Source: Leptospira weilii (GTDB lineage Bacteria > Spirochaetota > Leptospiria > Leptospirales > Leptospiraceae). Taken from it: 27,500 bases of DNA. The notes below the pieces were generated by a model. The model saw nothing but the letters and a program-made list of their open reading frames with translations, ran no database searches and was not told where the DNA came from. This document shows positions 1 to 27,500 of this stretch, in pieces. The stretch spans positions 1,930,001 through 1,957,500 of the forward strand of contig NZ_CP040840.1 in the NCBI RefSeq assembly GCF_006874765.1, read 5' to 3'. Both the position numbers and the translations under genes were made by a program. Within the stretch, counting starts at the first letter, position 1, and each line of letters starts with the position of its first letter.

Positions 1-2
1 CC

Positions 3-749
<747 letters not shown>

Positions 750-756
750 AGTTAAA

Positions 757-762
757 CAAGGA
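757..762 (+). promoter_or_regulatory. Ribosome binding site deciding a TTG start
   Basis: The purine run CAAGGA lies 9 nt before a TTG at 772. This favours 772 over the upstream TTG at 718, which overlaps mnmA and has no comparable Shine-Dalgarno sequence. The conserved ATP-grasp sequence begins shortly after residue 1 of the 772 version. Confidence 0.6.
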
Positions 763-771
763 TTTTCTTTT

Positions 772-3054
<2,283 letters not shown>

Positions 3055-3063
3055 GAAAATCGT

Positions 3064-3101
3064 TTTACTAACTTGGAATTTCCGGTTTAATATTCGAACC
3101 G
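3064..3101 (+). promoter_or_regulatory. Possible promoter with overlapping dyad
   Basis: In the 80-bp gap before the PilZ-like gene, TTTACT (3064-3069) and TAATAT (3088-3093) are 18 bp apart and could be weak -35/-10 boxes. The second box lies inside a short dyad, CGGTT (3083-3087) with AACCG (3097-3101). This is pattern-level evidence only. Confidence 0.2.
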
Positions 3102-3151
3102 CAAATCACGATGCCGGGTTATGATTCCGGATCGTGTTCGGATTGAAAATC

Positions 3152-4261
<1,110 letters not shown>

Positions 4262-4269
4262 GTGTCGTT

Positions 4270-6836
<2,567 letters not shown>

Positions 6837-6896
6837 GACAAGATGGCGCCCTTCTGGGCCATAACCTTACCCACAAGTAATGGGATCTCAAGATCA

Positions 6897-6918
6897 ATTT
6901 GTCGGAATTCCAACAAAT
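6897..6918. repeat. 22-bp near-perfect palindrome
   Basis: The arms ATTTGT and ACAAAT flank a centre of the form YGGAATTCCR. Only one symmetric pair out of eleven is mismatched. The TTTGT-GGAA layout resembles the repeat units found between fliH and fliI, so this may be a divergent member of the same family. Confidence 0.6.
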
Positions 6919-6938
6919 CCTCTGTGAAACTTAGTTCC

Positions 6939-6999
6939 CACAACGCGCCCTAAACACCGACCCATAGGAAGGTGTTTACTGAGTTTAGGAAGCGTTGTG
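6939..6999. repeat. Two-part inverted repeat downstream of nhaC
   Basis: The outer arms 6939-6955 and 6983-6999 pair over 15 of 17 positions (CACAACGC..CCTAAAC with GTTTAGG..GCGTTGTG). The inner arms 6952-6958 (AAACACC) and 6971-6977 (GGTGTTT) pair perfectly. Outer and inner arms share four bases, so the two stems compete. It could act as a bidirectional terminator or RNA end for the two converging transcripts, but no T-tract is present. Confidence 0.5.
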
Positions 7000-7261
7000 C
7001 CTGAGTTTCCTTTATTTTTGGGTGGGGGAGAATAAACTCCATTTCGCTCTCTAAGGGTCGCGAAATAGGTGGAAAGGTTCTGGAAATTTTTCTCTATCAG
7101 AAAATTATAATTTTTGCAAGTAAAGGTCTTATTCTTGTTGGAACACTTGAAAAATATCAGTTTTTGATCTTTCTGATTCTAAAAACCTTTTCAATTTGCG
7201 GGTAACGTTATGACTCTATTATGTAGAGATGAGTAATGCCGCACATAAATCCAACTAACGT

Positions 7262-7645
<384 letters not shown>

Positions 7646-7658
7646 GATTTCTCCGAAA

Positions 7659-8306
<648 letters not shown>

Positions 8307-8307
8307 G

Positions 8308-9026
<719 letters not shown>

Positions 9027-9028
9027 AA

Positions 9029-14628
<5,600 letters not shown>

Positions 14629-15408
14629 ATGTCCACGCTTCATATTTTGTCCAATGCCTATAATGCGAAAAAGTTAAAGGACCTGTTTCCGGAATTTACG
14701 ATTGTTTCGATAGACGACTACGATTTGTATTTCGGGCCGTTGTCGAGTTTTCCGGAACGTCTTTTCTATTTGGCTGAAACGTTTTCAAACGATCGCGCGC
14801 TTTGGAAAGAATGGAAATGGATTTCCGATGCAATAAACGCTTTCGAAAAAAAGATCCGATCCAAAAAAACGGAATCGGTAATCGTTTGGTACGATGAGTT
14901 TACGAACGATCAAATCTTTCTGCGCATGGTATGTTGGTTCTTGCGCGATTACGAAGGTTCGGTGAAGGTCGTCAACGTGAAGAATTGGTACGATTGGGAG
15001 GATTCAAATCGTACGAAAATTCTTACCGAATATAAGAAATCGAATTTAAGCCGCGATTTGGATTTTCAGGAACGCAATCGTTATTCGGACGAGTATGTGG
15101 AGATCCGAGATCGAAAAGAAATGTTGCGTGAATTCAAAGAAGGAAAGATCGTTTTTTTACCCGTCGATCACTATGATTCCGATATTTTACTTTCGATAAC
15201 GAAGGAGTGGCAAACGGCGCTTCGAGTCGTAGGAACGTGTTTGATTCGACAGATCGATCGGGGTGGAAAGGATCTAACTGACTCTTTCTTTCTATGGAGG
15301 ATCCTGAATTTAATCCGAAGCGGTTCTGTGGAAGCCGAAGGTGATTTGAACGATTGGCGCCAATTTCGAATTCGACTTCCCGAAGAGAGGTCGATCGTAA
15401 GCGCATAA
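14629..15408 (+). CDS. DUF1835/DUF3658-like protein
   Basis: 259 aa from ATG 14629. The N-terminal part starts MSTLHILSN and continues KLKDLFPEFTIVSIDDYDLYFGPLSSFPERLFYLAETF...ESVIVWYDEFTNDQIFLRMVCWFL. The order 'HIxNxD..., acidic pair, GP, later W-(F/Y)-(D/E)' fits the DUF1835 family. The C-terminal part (DSFFLWRILNLIRSGSVEAEGDLNDWRQFRIRLPE) fits the DUF3658 partner domain often joined to it. No signal peptide or membrane segment is seen; function is unknown. The frame is open back to 14443, but the extra 62 residues are unconvincing and the conserved part starts at 14629, whose Shine-Dalgarno (GGAAAG) is a rather long 14 nt away. It stands alone between two minus-strand operons. Confidence 0.72.
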   Translation: MSTLHILSNAYNAKKLKDLFPEFTIVSIDDYDLYFGPLSSFPERLFYLAETFSNDRALWKEWKWISDAINAFEKKIRSKKTESVIVWYDEFTNDQIFLRMVCWFLRDYEGSVKVVNVKNWYDWEDSNRTKILTEYKKSNLSRDLDFQERNRYSDEYVEIRDRKEMLREFKEGKIVFLPVDHYDSDILLSITKEWQTALRVVGTCLIRQIDRGGKDLTDSFFLWRILNLIRSGSVEAEGDLNDWRQFRIRLPEERSIVSA

Positions 15409-15538
15409 CGCACTTTAAACCGAACTCGTTTTAGTAAAAGGCGTTGTCTCGGATCTTCCATTTTAAACGAAGAGACTTACGATTGAAGGGGTAATTTTGA
15501 AATTCGGTTTTTCTCATTCCCTGGTCTGTAAAACGATC
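15409..15538. other. Short convergent intergenic region
   Basis: 130 bp between two converging genes. I see no clear hairpin with a T-run, no reading frame and no repeat copy. Confidence 0.4.
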
Positions 15539-17666
<2,128 letters not shown>

Positions 17667-17669
17667 GTT

Positions 17670-19637
<1,968 letters not shown>

Positions 19638-19656
19638 TTGAAGTTCGGGGCAATGA

Positions 19657-27500
<7,844 letters not shown>

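Larger units (their letters stand above)
6837..7261. other. Gene-free intergenic region with palindromes
   Basis: This lies between the end of nhaC (plus) and the end of the flagellar operon (minus), so it is a convergent intergenic region. I see no convincing reading frame, tRNA or promoter. It holds a small GC-rich hairpin just after nhaC (about 6846-6860, no T-tract), a near-perfect 22-bp palindrome at 6897-6918, a TTGTGGGAACT-type repeat copy on the minus strand at 6931-6943, and a long two-part inverted repeat at 6939-6999. A short hairpin with CTCTA/TAGAG arms is at 7214-7228. The rest looks AT-rich and unremarkable. Confidence 0.6.

Noticed and set aside
6846..6860. Intrinsic terminator right after nhaC
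   Set aside because: The GC-rich hairpin is imperfect and no T-run follows it.

Overview
The window looks like chromosomal DNA of a pathogenic-clade Leptospira (Spirochaetota). The supporting features are a spirochaete-type flagellar operon in the order fliF-fliG-fliH-fliI-fliJ-(small gene)-flbB, a protein resembling the Leptospira family I remember as DUF1577, many TTG/GTG starts, TTC/GAA-rich coding, and a short intergenic repeat built on TTTGT(A/G)GGAACTC. Species cannot be fixed from the sequence. By eye the base composition is richer in G+C than L. interrogans, which would fit the borgpetersenii/weilii/santarosai side; this is inference only. I see no tRNA, rRNA, CRISPR array, transposase or prophage gene.

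Layout. (1) 3-6836, plus strand: the 3' part of mnmA (tRNA 2-thiouridylase, cut by the window start), a fused ATP-grasp/FMN-dependent alpha-hydroxy-acid dehydrogenase, a PilZ-like protein, an RluA-family pseudouridine synthase with a large insertion, and an NhaC-type Na+/H+ antiporter. (2) 6837-7261: a gene-free stretch with palindromes. (3) 7262-14304, minus strand: the flagellar export/rotor operon fliF, fliG (divergent), fliH, fliI, fliJ, a small overlapping gene, flbB, and a small secreted protein at the distal end. A 315-bp non-coding block of repeats sits between fliH and fliI. (4) 14629-15408, plus strand: a lone DUF1835/DUF3658-like protein. (5) 15539-23298, minus strand: six tightly packed or overlapping genes: ABC1/UbiB kinase, feoA, feoB, an LtaS-like sulfatase-fold membrane enzyme, a NeuB-type sialic-acid-family synthase, and a secreted discoidin-like + M23 peptidase. 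(6) 23459-25462, plus strand: a large protein resembling the helicase-associated (XPB/Ssl2 N-terminal-like) family without helicase motors. (7) 25752-27500, minus strand: a small unknown protein and a methyl-accepting chemotaxis protein whose N-terminus runs off the window.

How the genes fit together. Block 3 builds the periplasmic flagellar basal body: MS ring FliF, switch FliG, export ATPase complex FliH/FliI/FliJ and collar base FlbB. The MCP at the right edge belongs functionally to the same motility/chemotaxis behaviour but is not in the operon. Block 5 combines ferrous iron uptake with three cell-surface genes; co-transcription is suggested by spacing only.

The most unusual signals are the repeat cluster inside the flagellar operon, the small gene that shares about 120 bp with fliJ in another frame, a FliG that has lost several torque-associated charges, and the ATP-grasp/FMN fusion. 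I did not find a complete new defence or mobile system.
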